A stretch of DNA of 64,000 nt from Rhizobiaceae bacterium (GTDB lineage: Bacteria; Pseudomonadota; Alphaproteobacteria; Rhizobiales; Rhizobiaceae), in assembly GCA_028279875.1 (NCBI GenBank), contig JANQMU010000015.1, forward strand, positions 1 to 64,000. Direction: 5' to 3'. Position 1 is the stretch's first letter. Every line of letters begins with the position of its first letter. Below the pieces are notes generated by a model. It was given only the letters and a program-made list of their open reading frames with translations. It searched no databases and had not been told where the DNA came from. The position numbers and the translations under genes were made by a program. Positions 36,401 to 44,001 of this stretch are shown here, piece by piece.

Positions 36401-36519
36401 GTGGTGACGGGGATGCTGTCGATGCGGCCGATGTCGCGGCGCTGAAGGCGCTGTCGGAACAGGTCCTTGCCGAGCTTGATGCGCTTGAGCCGCGCATGGC
36501 CGGCGCAGACGCGGATTGA
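33472..36519 (+). CDS. Hybrid sensor histidine kinase (membrane, PAS-PAS-HisKA-HATPase-REC-Hpt)
   Basis: 1015 residues. About five to six N-terminal membrane helices (residues ~38-225) form a non-periplasmic sensor. Then come two PAS domains (~243-355 and ~368-485), HisKA with the phospho-acceptor H519 in MMSHEIRTPLNG, an HATPase domain with GTGLGLAICKALVEAM, a receiver with D810 in LMDVSMPEMDG, and a C-terminal Hpt with H951 in THALKGVAGTLGA. This is a full phosphorelay in one chain, as in LuxQ/ArcB-like kinases. The partner regulator starts 9 bases after its stop. An alternative start is the ATG at 33520. The signal is unknown. Confidence 0.93.
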   Translation: MIAAGHMAARSNARPVMKRNKGENRKLEQVLDQNDRRGELWIAAFQALVAITIVAFHLVSALNNDWRTLSTSTLTVSALILIACLLRVALAKRQPLNNLLLHALTVADGALIYALIVSYSAAYGLPVDSSFRSPTIVFLVVYTGVRVLRFDPVPILVAGATVLVGWFGLFAYAMHAGATTTRSYADYVTGSGVLVGAVVEMAVGFAALVACLAIATAYARRYIATTVHVDDLMFANLLAEENIARQRAILNSSVDGIVIVDENGMIERANPAIERLFGFTQPELVGNSVAMLMSEQNAAALRAGIAMFLEKGESPLVGRSYESEALHRDGHTFPIELSINEFKSSGKQMFGGFIRDIRQRKAAEAREKLARAQFEDAVTAAMDAIIIIDEAGDIVSFNPAAEQIFGFSSKDVVGRRMGDLIVPERYREAHANGMRRYMETGEGPVINNRIEIQGLKANGEEIEIELAIKDIEGPNGKSFIGYARDISLRKRAEQEIVEAKTRAEAANQAKASFLAMMSHEIRTPLNGVLGIMGLLQDSELNGEQQRLLKTARNSGRSLMHIINDILDFSKLEAGRMDIEKSSFFVDSLVDSVSSLIRTGADEKGLSIHCHIGKTVPHVLFGDPDRLRQILLNLAWNAVKFTEQGSVKLSVENEGSEENPAIRFSVTDTGIGIAEDKQGELFAEFATIDASYSRKFGGTGLGLAICKALVEAMDGKIGLNSRPGEGSTFWFEVPLEPGDPAAVLEEEHDAADDVPNGLSGLRVLLAEDNVTNQLVAVSNLERMGCNVDIVSNGLEAVEAAGARPFDVILMDVSMPEMDGIAATREIRRREGHNADTPIIALTAYALDEDRQRVLAAGMNDLVSKPVSRPDLARAIARQTAAVAGHETADHAEAGPQMAHIDQAIMRAAMDGMDSDLKSRLLAEFRKDIARQVDLAVAAHADADWKGLEAATHALKGVAGTLGAVGLQAEASRINTRCRGDGDAVDAADVAALKALSEQVLAELDALEPRMAGADAD

Positions 36520-36528
36520 GGTGACGCG

Positions 36529-37926
36529 ATGTCAAATGAGAACAACAATGTCCTGATTGTCGAGGACAGCGGATCGATCGCAGTGGTCTACGAATCCTGG
36601 CTGAAAAAGGCCGGTTTCTCCGCCCAGGTCGTCGATACCGGTGAACAGGCGCTGGAACACATCCGCACCGGCGCATTTCGCGTCGTGCTTCTCGATCTGC
36701 AACTGCCCGATATCAGCGGCCTCGACGTGCTCGACGCCATCGTTGCCGAAGAGTTGGGCGTGACTGTCGTCGTCGTCACCGCCAGCGGGTCAATCATGAC
36801 GGCGGTCGATGCGATGCGGCGCGGCGCCTATGACTTCGTCGTCAAGCCGGCGGCCGAGGAACGGCTGGTTACGACCACGCGCAACGCCATGGAACGGGAG
36901 GTGCTGCAGAAGGCCGTCAGCCAGATTCGCTCAGACTATGCCAAAAAGGGCGGCACCCACGGTTTTGTCGGCAACAGCCTGCCGATGATCGCCGTCTACA
37001 AGACCATCGATGCGGTGTCGCAGTCGAATGCCAGTGTCTTCATCACCGGTGAAAGCGGCACCGGCAAGGAGGTCTGCGCGGCTGCGATCCACAATGCCAG
37101 CCCGCGCCGCAAATCCCGGTTTGTGGCCCTCAACTGCGCCGCCATTCCGAAGGACCTGATTGAATCGGAGATTTTCGGCCACCTGAAGGGGGCGTTCACC
37201 GGCGCCACCTCGGATCGGGACGGCGCCGCCCTTGCGGCCGATGGCGGCACGCTGTTCCTCGACGAAATCTGCGAAATGGACATCGCCCTTCAATCCAAGC
37301 TGCTGCGGTTTCTGCAGACCGGCACGGTTCAGAAAGTCGGCAGCGACAAATCGACCAAGGTTGACGTGCGCATTGTCTGCGCCACCAACCGGGATCCGGT
37401 GCGTGAGGTCGAAGAGGGGCGGTTCCGCGAAGACCTGTTTTACCGGCTGCACGTTGTGCCGGTGTCGCTGCCGCCGCTCCGCGAACGCGACGGCGATGTC
37501 GTGGACATCGCCCGCAGCTTCCTGAAGGAAATCGCTGCGGAGGAGGGCAAGTCCTTTGGCGACTTCGCGCCAGAGGCGGAGGATGTGCTGCTGTCCTATC
37601 GCTGGCCGGGAAATGTGCGGGAACTGCAGAATGTGATCCGCAATGCAGTGATCCTCAATGAGGGCGACACGATCGGCCCGGACATGCTGTCGGTGTCCGG
37701 GACCGGGATCGTCGCACCGCGACCGGGCGACACACAGGCAAAATCACCGGTCGTGGAGGTCGATCAGATCGTGCTCAATCTCGCCCAGCCCTTTGCGAAG
37801 ATCGAAAGGGAGATTATCGAGGCGGCCATTGCGCACTGTAACAACAGTATCCCCAAGGCGTCGCAGATGCTGGATCTCAGCCCGTCGACGATCTACCGCA
37901 AGAAGGAAAGCTGGGAACAGGAATAG
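36529..37926 (+). CDS. Sigma-54-dependent response regulator, LuxO/NtrC type
   Basis: 465 residues: receiver (1-120) with D56 in VVLLDLQLPDISG and K in DFVVKPA; AAA+ domain (about 145-375) with Walker A GESGTGKEV, the sigma-54-contact loop GAFTGA, Walker B TLFLDEI and RENLFYRL-like REDLFYRLHVVP; and a C-terminal Fis-type HTH (IPKASQMLDLSPSTIYRKKESW). It should receive phosphate from the Hpt of the preceding kinase and activate sigma-54 promoters. Three such candidate promoters with upstream LuxO-like palindromes lie in the polysaccharide locus just downstream, so that locus is its likely regulon. Confidence 0.94.
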   Translation: MSNENNNVLIVEDSGSIAVVYESWLKKAGFSAQVVDTGEQALEHIRTGAFRVVLLDLQLPDISGLDVLDAIVAEELGVTVVVVTASGSIMTAVDAMRRGAYDFVVKPAAEERLVTTTRNAMEREVLQKAVSQIRSDYAKKGGTHGFVGNSLPMIAVYKTIDAVSQSNASVFITGESGTGKEVCAAAIHNASPRRKSRFVALNCAAIPKDLIESEIFGHLKGAFTGATSDRDGAALAADGGTLFLDEICEMDIALQSKLLRFLQTGTVQKVGSDKSTKVDVRIVCATNRDPVREVEEGRFREDLFYRLHVVPVSLPPLRERDGDVVDIARSFLKEIAAEEGKSFGDFAPEAEDVLLSYRWPGNVRELQNVIRNAVILNEGDTIGPDMLSVSGTGIVAPRPGDTQAKSPVVEVDQIVLNLAQPFAKIEREIIEAAIAHCNNSIPKASQMLDLSPSTIYRKKESWEQE

Positions 37927-37950
37927 GGCGTCGTCGCCGGCGGCGAGCCT

Positions 37951-37963
37951 TTGCAGAATGCAA
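37951..37963. promoter_or_regulatory. LuxO-type activator palindrome upstream of alg44
   Basis: TTGCAGAATGCAA fits TTGCA-N3-TGCAA, the motif I recall for LuxO. Its centre is about 105 bases before the predicted sigma-54 start point. An isolated perfect half-site (TTGCA, 37972-37976) begins exactly 21 bases downstream of this one. Confidence 0.65.
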
Positions 37964-38035
37964 GACGGCATTTGCATTTCTCGCAGCGGCATCTGGCCTG
38001 ACGGAAATAAACAAACAAAAACAGACGTTTGAATC

Positions 38036-38051
38036 TGGCATGTCAATTGCT
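38036..38051 (+). promoter_or_regulatory. Sigma-54 promoter of alg44
   Basis: TGGCAT-GTCAA-TTGCT matches the -24/-12 consensus (TGGCAC-N5-TTGCW), with GG and GC 12 bases apart. It places transcription start near 38062 and leaves an 18-base leader that contains GAGGAG before the ATG. Confidence 0.75.
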
Positions 38052-38079
38052 CCTTCGTGTGTGAACGAGGAGTTCGGAC

Positions 38080-39696
38080 ATGAAGATCATTCGCGAACGG
38101 CCATGTCAGAGGCGGCATCATCGCGTGACCGCGCCGTTGAATGTAACGATTGCCGGGGGTGAAACGCTCACCGCCACCAATTGGAGCCTGGGCGGGCTTC
38201 GCCTCGATGGCGTCACAGCGCCGCTTCCGAAGGTCGGTGCGACCATCGCGCTGGGCCTGCAACTGCCGTTTCAGGGCTTCGACATTTCCTTTGACGTCGA
38301 GGCGACCGTCATGCGGTCCGATGAGGCGGACGGTGTGCTGGGGCTTGAATTCGTTGCGCTCGGCGAGCGCGAGCATGATCTGATGAACCACTTCATTAAC
38401 GATCTCGTGCGCGGGCAAATGGCGACCGTGGAGGATGCCATATGCCGCATCGACGTCCCCGTCACGCCGATCTCGACCGAGCCGGACCCCAACCCGGCGA
38501 GCGCGGTTCCTATCCGGCGGATTCCCTACCGGACGATTTTCATGTCGATGCTCTACGGGGTGATCGGCCTTGCCGTCTTCGGTTATCTTTCGTTTCTCCT
38601 CTACACCAACACCATGCGCATGGAGGTGCGCTCGGCAGTTGTTTCCTCGCCGCTGGCAACGGTCAAAATGCCGCTGGACGGTCTGCTGGTCCCGGTGCGG
38701 CTGAATGTCGATGAGGAAATCCGCCAAGGGCAGCCGATCGCGCGGATTGTCAACACGAAGCTGGAATCGGAACTGGATGACCGCGAAATAGCCCTTGAGG
38801 AGGCGAAGGGCAGGCTGGCGCGGACCCGGGAGAAATACCGGATCGAAGCGGAGCGTCTGAAACTCTATCAGGTGATCAATCGGACCGACCGTCAGATATC
38901 AAAAGCCAGGCTCGAGGCGGCGCGGGAGGCGGTGGCCGCCGCCGACGCCCATTTCGAGCGGATGTCGAAACTGATGGAAAAGGGCCTGATCGTGGCCGCC
39001 AAATTCGACGCGGCGGAATTGCGGCGAACCGAGGCCGAGGCCCGGCTGCGGGAGGCCGAATACGAACTTGAGCGCGACACGGTCATGGATGCCGTATCCG
39101 GCCGGCGCTATTACAATCACAAGGAATTCGTCACCGACCTGGACATGCTTGCCCTGGAAATCGACGAAGCGTCCTCGGCAGTCCAGACAGCGCAAATGCA
39201 ACTGGAAAAATACGAGACGCTGCGCGCCGACCTGACGATAACCGCCCCCTTTGACGGACGGATCGTTTCCGTCAGCCAGCCCGGCGGGGTCACCGTGCTG
39301 CGCAACGAACCGCTCTTTACCATCGAAAAGCGGGAAGCCCCGACGGTGACGGCTTTTCTCGATCAGGACCAGGTGCTTTCGGTGGGGATCGCCGATCAGG
39401 CGAACATCTTCTTTCCGTCGCTCGGCAGGGAGGTCACGGCAACGGTCGTCAAGATCGACCGTAATTCCGCGTTTCTCGATTCCGATGCGTCCCGTTACGT
39501 CTGGAAGGACGGCAAGGAAAAATCGGCGGCGGTGTCGCTGGTCATCGATGCGGCGGAGTATGAGCGCGGCGAGGTTCGCGCTGGACTGCCGGCCGTTGTG
39601 ATGTTTCCCCGCCGAACCCGCAGCAACATCGTGCACAGGCTCGGATCGGCCGTCGGGCTGACCGGCGCCGGAGACGGTCATGACCATTCGATTTGA
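38080..39696 (+). CDS. alg44: Alg44-like PilZ / membrane-fusion protein for polymer synthesis
   Basis: 538 residues. The N-terminal PilZ domain (about 11-115) carries both c-di-GMP motifs: R11-R-H-H-R15 and N34-W-S36-L-G-G39. A single membrane helix follows (about 153-175), then an HlyD-like periplasmic part: lipoyl half SPLATVKMPLDGLLVPVRLNVDEEIRQGQPIARI, a long coiled-coil hairpin (about 225-380), second half TAPFDGRIVSVSQPGGVTVLRNEPLF and a barrel. In Pseudomonas, Alg44 binds c-di-GMP and activates the Alg8 polymerase. This protein is longer than the 389-residue Pseudomonas form, mainly in the coiled coil. It overlaps alg8 by 17 bases. Confidence 0.88.
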   Translation: MKIIRERPCQRRHHRVTAPLNVTIAGGETLTATNWSLGGLRLDGVTAPLPKVGATIALGLQLPFQGFDISFDVEATVMRSDEADGVLGLEFVALGEREHDLMNHFINDLVRGQMATVEDAICRIDVPVTPISTEPDPNPASAVPIRRIPYRTIFMSMLYGVIGLAVFGYLSFLLYTNTMRMEVRSAVVSSPLATVKMPLDGLLVPVRLNVDEEIRQGQPIARIVNTKLESELDDREIALEEAKGRLARTREKYRIEAERLKLYQVINRTDRQISKARLEAAREAVAAADAHFERMSKLMEKGLIVAAKFDAAELRRTEAEARLREAEYELERDTVMDAVSGRRYYNHKEFVTDLDMLALEIDEASSAVQTAQMQLEKYETLRADLTITAPFDGRIVSVSQPGGVTVLRNEPLFTIEKREAPTVTAFLDQDQVLSVGIADQANIFFPSLGREVTATVVKIDRNSAFLDSDASRYVWKDGKEKSAAVSLVIDAAEYERGEVRAGLPAVVMFPRRTRSNIVHRLGSAVGLTGAGDGHDHSI

Positions 39697-41275
39697 CACG
39701 GCCCTTGCGCTGGACGATCCGACGAGGTGGCCGCGCGGCCGGCAAAAATGGACGGCGGCCGTCTGGGGCCGCCTGTCTATCTACGTCGGCATCTGCCTTG
39801 TCCTGCTGATGAGCGTCCCGAATTCCATTTTCGATGCGCAGACCCGCACCATCACCTTCACCATCGGCGCGCTGGGCGCCTGGCGCTACGGCTGGTGGTT
39901 TACCCACGCCGTGCGCGCCCTGATCTACGGCCGGATCGTCTATCCGCGCATGCGCCGCAAGGGCAAGGAAATCTGGGATTCCGGCTGGCGCCCGCGGCAC
40001 CTTCATTTCATGATGACGACCTACCGGGAACACCGCCAGATCACGGAGATGGTGGTCCGTTCCATTGTCCGCGAGGTTAGAGCCTCGGGCGTTCCGGGCA
40101 CGATCTGGCTCGGATCATCCGACCGTTTCGACGAGGATGTCATCGTCGATTTCCTGGAGCGCGAGGCACGCGATGACGACATCACCCTGCGCATCATCCG
40201 TCAGAACGTCTCCGGCAAACGCGCCGCCATCGGCCTGGTGCTGCGTGCCATGTGCCGCCTTCCGGTTCTCGACGACGATCTCGTCGTCTTCATGGACGGC
40301 GATTTCGTGCTCGCCGAGGGCGCCATCGGCCGCTGCATGCCGCTTTTCCGGCTCTATCCCGATCTCCAGGCCTGTACCACCGATGAGGAGGTCGTCTGCA
40401 TCGGCCCGAAATGGATCGAAACCTGGCTGAAGATGCGGTTTGCCCAGCGCCGCCTCGCCATGCAGTCTCACGCCCTGTCCGGCCGGGTCCTGACACTGAC
40501 CGGCCGCATGTCGGTGTTTCGGGCGAGGCACCTCAAGCAGCTGGAGTTCATTCGCCTGCTCGAGGCCGATCATCTCGAGCACTGGCTCTGGGGGCGCTTC
40601 CGCTTCCTGTCCGGCGACGACAAGAGCACCTGGTACTATATGCTCAAGCACAATGCCCATATGCGCTACGTGCCCGACGCCCTTGGCTATACGATCGAGG
40701 TGATCGAAGGGTCGGGCATGGACCGCATGGTTCAGAATTTCCGGCGCTGGTCCGGCAATATGCTGCGCAACGGCGCCCGCGCCATCAAGCTGGGGCCGCG
40801 GGCCATGCCGTTCTTCATCTGGTGGTGCCTGATCGACCAGCGCCTGTCCATGTGGACCATGCTGGTCAGTCCGATGCTGGCGGTTTCGGCGGCGTTACTC
40901 GCCGGCTTCGGTTACCTGCTCTCCTATGTGCTGTTCATTGCATTGAGCCGGCTGCTCCTGTCGCTGGTGCTATGCACTTATTCGCGCAAGGTGGAACTCG
41001 CTTATGCCTGGATCCTCTATCTCAACCAGCTGATCAACGCTTCCGTGAAGGTCTATTGCATTTTCCGCCTCTCCAAGCAGCGCTGGTCGAACCGCGGCAA
41101 CCAGACCGCCGGCCTGGGCGGCCGCAGCCTGACGGAAACGGCGCGCAACGGGATGGCGGCCTGGTGCACCTCGGTCGCCGTCGGATTGCTGTTCCTCGCC
41201 ACCGTCCACTATTCGAGGCTGGTCGAAATCCCCAGCGCCGTGCAGTTGCGCGAATTTGTCGGCCTGTTCCTCTGA
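39680..41275 (+). CDS. alg8: Alg8-like family 2 glycosyltransferase (polymannuronate synthase type)
   Basis: 531 residues. Two N-terminal helices (LSIYVGICLVLLMSVPNSIFD, TITFTIGALGAWRYGWWF) precede a GT-2 domain with the DxD-type VFMDGDFVLAEGAIGRCMPLF, AMQSHALSGRVLTLTGRMSVFRA, the catalytic FLSGDDKSTWYYML and NFRRWSGNMLRNGARA. Several C-terminal helices follow (QRLSMWTMLVSPML..., SRLLLSLVLCTYSRKVELAY). The PNSIFD, TGRMSVFRA, GDDKS and RWxGNxLR segments correspond closely to Pseudomonas Alg8 as I recall it. It should polymerise and translocate GDP-mannuronate-derived chains under control of the Alg44-like partner. Whether the product is alginate proper is unproven. Confidence 0.88.
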   Translation: MTIRFDTALALDDPTRWPRGRQKWTAAVWGRLSIYVGICLVLLMSVPNSIFDAQTRTITFTIGALGAWRYGWWFTHAVRALIYGRIVYPRMRRKGKEIWDSGWRPRHLHFMMTTYREHRQITEMVVRSIVREVRASGVPGTIWLGSSDRFDEDVIVDFLEREARDDDITLRIIRQNVSGKRAAIGLVLRAMCRLPVLDDDLVVFMDGDFVLAEGAIGRCMPLFRLYPDLQACTTDEEVVCIGPKWIETWLKMRFAQRRLAMQSHALSGRVLTLTGRMSVFRARHLKQLEFIRLLEADHLEHWLWGRFRFLSGDDKSTWYYMLKHNAHMRYVPDALGYTIEVIEGSGMDRMVQNFRRWSGNMLRNGARAIKLGPRAMPFFIWWCLIDQRLSMWTMLVSPMLAVSAALLAGFGYLLSYVLFIALSRLLLSLVLCTYSRKVELAYAWILYLNQLINASVKVYCIFRLSKQRWSNRGNQTAGLGGRSLTETARNGMAAWCTSVAVGLLFLATVHYSRLVEIPSAVQLREFVGLFL

Positions 41276-41293
41276 CCGGCTCCCAACGGGCTT

Positions 41294-41306
41294 TTGCCGA
41301 TTGCAC
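41294..41306. promoter_or_regulatory. Degenerate second activator palindrome upstream of the SGNH gene
   Basis: TTGCC-GAT-TGCAC differs from TTGCA-N3-TGCAA by one base in each arm. Its centre is 21 bases (two helical turns) from the better site at 41315-41327. Confidence 0.4.
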
Positions 41307-41314
41307 ATCCGGGA

Positions 41315-41327
41315 TCGCAATTTGCAA
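41315..41327. promoter_or_regulatory. LuxO-type activator palindrome upstream of the SGNH gene
   Basis: TCGCA-ATT-TGCAA, with one substitution from the TTGCA-N3-TGCAA form. Its centre is about 99 bases before the predicted sigma-54 start point. It lies in the 164-base gap after alg8. Confidence 0.6.
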
Positions 41328-41393
41328 TATTTGCACTGACCTGACGGTCCACAGAGGCAGGGCAACCAGCTGAAATATATGAATAAAATTGTT

Positions 41394-41409
41394 TGGCATG
41401 GCTTTTGCA
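41394..41409 (+). promoter_or_regulatory. Sigma-54 promoter of the SGNH-algK-algI unit
   Basis: TGGCAT-GGCTT-TTGCA matches the -24/-12 consensus with correct GG-GC spacing. Predicted start is near 41420, 20 bases before the ATG at 41440. This also argues against longer gene starts near 41389, which would overlap the promoter. Confidence 0.75.
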
Positions 41410-41439
41410 GTTCACCGGGGGAATCAACCGGGAGCGTGT

Positions 41440-42780
41440 ATGATGCGAACCGCGAAACAAACCGTCCGGCGAGGCTGTCTCGCCATTTTTGCCCTCAGCC
41501 TGTGCTGCGCGCTGGTTATCGGCGCCATACCGGCGCTGGTCACCCTCACCGTCGATCCTTACGAATTGCTGGGCGAGCGGACACGTCCGGCCGCCGTTTC
41601 GGAATTGGCCGAAAAGGATCATTACCCGCTTTGGAAGCTGGCCCGCTACCGGCCCGGCAACCACGACACTGTCATTCTCGGCGACAGCCGGGCGAGGGCG
41701 CTTCGCGATAAATACTGGCATGAGCTGGGTGTGACGGGCGCGATCAACCTGGCCTATGGCGGCGGCACCGTTCCTGAAATCCACGCCACCTTCAATCTGA
41801 TCCGCAACGATCCGGCAATCCGCAACATCGTCGTTGGCATCCAGTTGCGTAGCCTCGACGAACGGCACAAGGGCGGCATGAACCGGGTGCCCGAGGCCGT
41901 CAGGCTTCTTGGTGGTCCGATTGAATATTTGAAAAACTGGTCGGTCGCCAAAACGGCCTTCAAGGTGTTCAAGGCGGAAAACCGGCAGACCCTGCAGATG
42001 ATCGGCGGGTTCACACCGTCCCTGGTGACGGCGGCAAGTGCGGCGGAACTGGGCCGTACCGGCAAGGTGCCGCTGCAAACGCTGCTGTCGCCGGATGTCT
42101 GCTTTGCCTGCCCCCTGCCGCAATCCGCCGCCCCGGCCGGCAGACGCCATTACGGCCGTTACGCCATGGTTCACCTGCCGCGCTGGCGCGGCACGCCGGG
42201 CCTGTGGACTAGGTCCTATCCGTCGGAACTGGCAGCTCTGTACGAACCGCAGATACAGCCGCGCGCATTGCCGGTGAAAATCCAGAGACAGGTGGACAGG
42301 AACGGACCGGCCGACTGGCGCGGCTTCGATATTTCGCCCCTCTACTGGCAGCATCTGGAGGAGATCGCGGCCTGGGGACGGCAACCCGGCAGGACCGTCA
42401 TATTCGTCATTCCGCCGACCATTGCCGAGATGCAGGCCACCATCCACCACCACGGGCTCGGCGCACTCAATATCGCGCTACGCGTCGAACTGGCGAAACT
42501 CGGCACGGTCGTGGATTTCGACTATCCGAACATGCTGACCTTTGAGGCGGACAATTTTTCCGACGCCTATCATTTCAGGTCGCCGGTCGCCCGCGCCATC
42601 GTCGGCGAGCTTGCCGCGCTGCTGCCGACCGGCGACGCCGTTCGACGCCTGGCGGCCAAACGTCGCGGTATCCTTGGCTGCGATGGCATCGGCAAGACGG
42701 CAAGCCGGTACGACGTCTCCACCGAGATTTTGATGGTCGACGATAAAAACTGCCGCAACTGGTCGCGGAGGACCCTGTGA
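41440..42780 (+). CDS. AlgJ/AlgX-like SGNH-family O-acetylation protein
   Basis: 446 residues from the ATG pair at 41440/41443 after GGGAG. N-terminal membrane anchor (LAIFALSLCCALVIGAIPALVTL), then an SGNH-type domain with the nucleophile serine in TVILGDSRARALRD (about residue 85) and the Asp-x-x-His dyad in FSDAYHFRSPVARAIV near residue 385. It sits beside an MBOAT gene, as AlgJ/AlgX and DltD-like proteins do, and probably passes acetyl groups to the polymer in the periplasm. Similarity to AlgJ is by fold and context more than close sequence, so I give no symbol. Its stop overlaps the next ATG (TGATG). Confidence 0.78.
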   Translation: MMRTAKQTVRRGCLAIFALSLCCALVIGAIPALVTLTVDPYELLGERTRPAAVSELAEKDHYPLWKLARYRPGNHDTVILGDSRARALRDKYWHELGVTGAINLAYGGGTVPEIHATFNLIRNDPAIRNIVVGIQLRSLDERHKGGMNRVPEAVRLLGGPIEYLKNWSVAKTAFKVFKAENRQTLQMIGGFTPSLVTAASAAELGRTGKVPLQTLLSPDVCFACPLPQSAAPAGRRHYGRYAMVHLPRWRGTPGLWTRSYPSELAALYEPQIQPRALPVKIQRQVDRNGPADWRGFDISPLYWQHLEEIAAWGRQPGRTVIFVIPPTIAEMQATIHHHGLGALNIALRVELAKLGTVVDFDYPNMLTFEADNFSDAYHFRSPVARAIVGELAALLPTGDAVRRLAAKRRGILGCDGIGKTASRYDVSTEILMVDDKNCRNWSRRTL

Positions 42781-43997
42781 TGTCGGAACCCCCAATCCCC
42801 ATGGCGCGGTTGCGCAACAAGGTCCTGATGGCCGGAGCCGGACTGCTGGCCCTGGCTGCCATTCTGACGGGTTTCGCGATCTGGCCGCGACAGGACCCGC
42901 ATGTGTCCGCTCCGGCCGTCGCCAGCGATCTGCGGCAGGCAAGAGCCCATGGCCGGAACGGTGATTGGAGCCGCTCCGCCCGACTGATCGAGCGGCATCT
43001 TGGCAAACGCGATCCACAGGCCAAGCTGGATTATGCGATGCTGCTGATCCGTGGCCGGGGCGTCGAGCGCGACCGTGAGCGGGCCCGGCAACTGCTGCTC
43101 CAGGCCGTCACCTATGATTTTGCCGGTCGTGGCCGGGCGGCGTTCGAGCTTGGCCGCCTGTACAAGGCGGCGACGGGTGAGGACTGCACGCGCATCGCGC
43201 TGGAGTGGTTCACCAAGGCCGCGCAGTGGGATTATGCCAAGGCGCATCTCGAACTCGGCACGGCCTATCGCAAGGGCCTTGGAACGCGTCCGGACGCGGC
43301 GAGGGCCATGAACCATTACGAGACCGCCGCAACGGGCGGTTCTGCGGCCGCGATCTGGTCGATGATCAAAATGGTCGAGATCGGGACCGCCGACATGCGG
43401 CCGGATCTGCAAAGGGCAAGGCTGCTGGCAGAGAGATATCTGCCGCGACTGGCGGCCGAGGCCCATGGCGGCAACGCCTATGCGGCCCGCACCATCGCCC
43501 GGCTTTATCTGGAAGGCACCGTCGTGGCGCGCGACCGTGACAAGGCCGGCCGGTGGTTCACGGAGGCAGCCGGCCTCGGTGACCCGGCGGCCATGCACGA
43601 CCTGGCGCGGCTCATCATGCAGGCCGGCAACGAAGCACAGGATGCCGACAGCGTGCTTGAACTTCTGCGGGAAAGCGCCCGGCGCGGTTACGCGGGCGCC
43701 ATGACGGCCATGGGCCGGCTTCACCTCAAGGAACGATACGGGCTTGCGCGCGAGGAGGCCGTCGACTGGTTCAAACGCGGTGTTGCCGCCGCCCATGGCG
43801 GCGCTATGGAGGAACTGGCGCGACTCCATCTGGACGGCGATCTGGTTATCCGCGATCCGGAAGAGGCACGACGCCTGGCCAGAATGGGCTCCAAGCTCGG
43901 CCATCGCGGATCATTGCGGCTGCTCGACGACATCAAAAGCAGGCAGGACGAATCGTCGAAAACCGTGGACGCCGCGCCTTCATCGAAACGGGGATAG
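42780..43997 (+). CDS. AlgK-like Sel1/TPR-repeat periplasmic scaffold
   Basis: 405 residues from ATG 42780 (GGAGG upstream; one-base overlap with the previous stop). One N-terminal membrane helix (VLMAGAGLLALAAILTGFAIW) is followed by about eight Sel1-like repeats between residues 80 and 380, such as AKAHLELGTAYRKGLGTRPDAARAMNHYETAATGGS and AYAARTIARLYLEGTVVARDRDKAGRWFTEAAGLGD. Pseudomonas AlgK is an outer-membrane lipoprotein with this repeat type that scaffolds the export complex. Here there is no lipobox cysteine and the protein appears anchored to the inner membrane. Confidence 0.8.
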   Translation: MSEPPIPMARLRNKVLMAGAGLLALAAILTGFAIWPRQDPHVSAPAVASDLRQARAHGRNGDWSRSARLIERHLGKRDPQAKLDYAMLLIRGRGVERDRERARQLLLQAVTYDFAGRGRAAFELGRLYKAATGEDCTRIALEWFTKAAQWDYAKAHLELGTAYRKGLGTRPDAARAMNHYETAATGGSAAAIWSMIKMVEIGTADMRPDLQRARLLAERYLPRLAAEAHGGNAYAARTIARLYLEGTVVARDRDKAGRWFTEAAGLGDPAAMHDLARLIMQAGNEAQDADSVLELLRESARRGYAGAMTAMGRLHLKERYGLAREEAVDWFKRGVAAAHGGAMEELARLHLDGDLVIRDPEEARRLARMGSKLGHRGSLRLLDDIKSRQDESSKTVDAAPSSKRG

Positions 43998-44001
43998 GAC
44001 A

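Noticed and set aside
41389-41439. Longer N-terminus for the SGNH protein starting at 41389
   Set aside because: It would overlap the sigma-54 promoter at 41394-41409, and the ATG at 41440 has a good GGGAG site and begins a normal membrane anchor.
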